Notes under the pieces: model-generated
Database searches by the model: none
The model's input: the letters and a program-made list of their open reading frames with translations, nothing else
What the model was told of the DNA's origin: nothing
Assembly: GCA_947458525.1 (NCBI GenBank)
Contig: CANHAG010000103.1
Coordinates: forward strand, 1-5,689
Source: Rhodospirillaceae bacterium
Lineage (GTDB): Bacteria; Pseudomonadota; Alphaproteobacteria; Rickettsiales; UBA3002
Reading direction: 5' to 3'
DNA: 5,689 nt
Shown: one piece after another, positions 5,283 to 5,689 of the stretch
Layout of the letters: each line of letters opens with the position of its first letter
Position numbering within the stretch: the first letter of the stretch is position 1
Made by a program: the position numbers and the translations under genes

Positions 5283-5689
5283 ATGCAGGAAATGACGCCA
5301 GAGTCTGACGCGCCGCAGCGGGATCACACGCTGCGACTGGCCGGTGCAAGCTATATGCTTGGCGATGCCGCAATGATGGCGGCAGGCCATCTGCGCGGGC
5401 AGAAAAATGTGGTGGCAGGCGCAGCGATCTGGCTTGCGGGCGGCGCCGCAGCGGCGTGGTATGGTAATCCCAATGCCGAGCATCAGCTGCGCATTCTTGC
5501 AGGGCGGCTGGTGCAGCATCTGGAGCAGAATGGCATCGTGATTCCCACAGATGTCAGGGCGCAATCCGCTTTGCTCAAAGAACCGACATTATGGGAGAAA
5601 CTGGAGAATTTTTTATACGCACACCCTTCTGAAATGCTCAATGCCAGCTATGCGCTGGGTGCCGGCATGCTGATGCGCAAAGGTCTTTC
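5283..5689 (+). CDS. Unrecognised Ala/Gly-rich membrane protein with an internal repeat, 5' part
   Basis: The frame opens at ATG 5283 behind a strong AAGGAG and stays open for 135 codons to the window edge, so it is missing from any list that demands a stop. I do not recognise the family. After a charged N-terminus come two small-residue-rich hydrophobic segments (about 18-36 and 43-60, the second LAGGAAAAWYG), then a polar stretch with amphipathic helices (about 62-117), then a third hydrophobic start. ASYMLGDAAMM near 22-32 recurs as ASYALGAGMLM near 121-131, so the protein looks built from a repeated unit with the second copy cut by the edge. No signal-peptide cleavage site or catalytic motif is visible. 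It shares a divergent promoter region of about 100 bases with the AGCS transporter; a functional link is not shown. Confidence 0.72.
   Translation, partial: MQEMTPESDAPQRDHTLRLAGASYMLGDAAMMAAGHLRGQKNVVAGAAIWLAGGAAAAWYGNPNAEHQLRILAGRLVQHLEQNGIVIPTDVRAQSALLKEPTLWEKLENFLYAHPSEMLNASYALGAGMLMRKGL

Noticed and set aside
1..5689. CRISPR array, tRNA, rRNA, phage or toxin-antitoxin genes
   Set aside because: No regularly spaced direct repeats, no cloverleaf or rRNA-like stretch, and no phage or toxin-antitoxin protein signature was found by reading both strands.

Overview
The window reads as a chromosomal segment of a moderately GC-rich proteobacterium, most likely an alphaproteobacterium. That rests on the overall look of the proteins (the DUF465/YdcH-type small protein, the composition, the type of small palindromic repeat element) and not on a marker gene, so treat it as a working guess. 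No rRNA, tRNA, CRISPR array or phage gene was seen.

Layout. Positions 1-342 (minus) hold the first 114 codons of a TerC/Alx-family membrane protein that runs off the left edge. Positions 348-618 are a 271-bp non-autonomous mobile element (MITE-like) with 32-bp imperfect terminal inverted repeats, flanked on both sides by TA, and packed with hairpins. Positions 618-1880 (minus) encode a complete glutamate/aspartate:cation symporter (GltP/DctA family). A divergent intergenic region of about 230 bp with a clear hairpin (1944-1974) separates it from a plus-strand periplasmic adaptor of an RND/MFP efflux system (2114-3238). A small DUF465 (YdcH-like) gene converges on the adaptor (3257-3451, minus). 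After a 335-bp AT-rich gap comes a complete AGCS-family sodium:alanine/glycine symporter (3787-5181, minus). Divergent from it, the 5' part of an unrecognised alanine/glycine-rich membrane protein (5283 to the right edge, plus) begins.

How it fits together. Two sodium- or proton-coupled amino-acid importers within about 3 kb suggest a cell that takes up amino acids from its surroundings. The symporter gene and terC probably formed a tight two-gene unit. Removing the 271-bp element and one TA copy restores a TAA stop followed two bases later by the terC ATG. The element has therefore landed exactly in the stop codon and now forms the whole leader of terC. The adaptor gene stands without an RND pump gene next to it on either side.

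Nothing here amounts to a convincing new defence, toxin or biosynthetic system. The best second-look items are the element and its reconstructed insertion site, the hairpin between the divergent promoters, the orphan adaptor, motif departures in the AGCS transporter, and the internally repeated membrane protein at the right edge.
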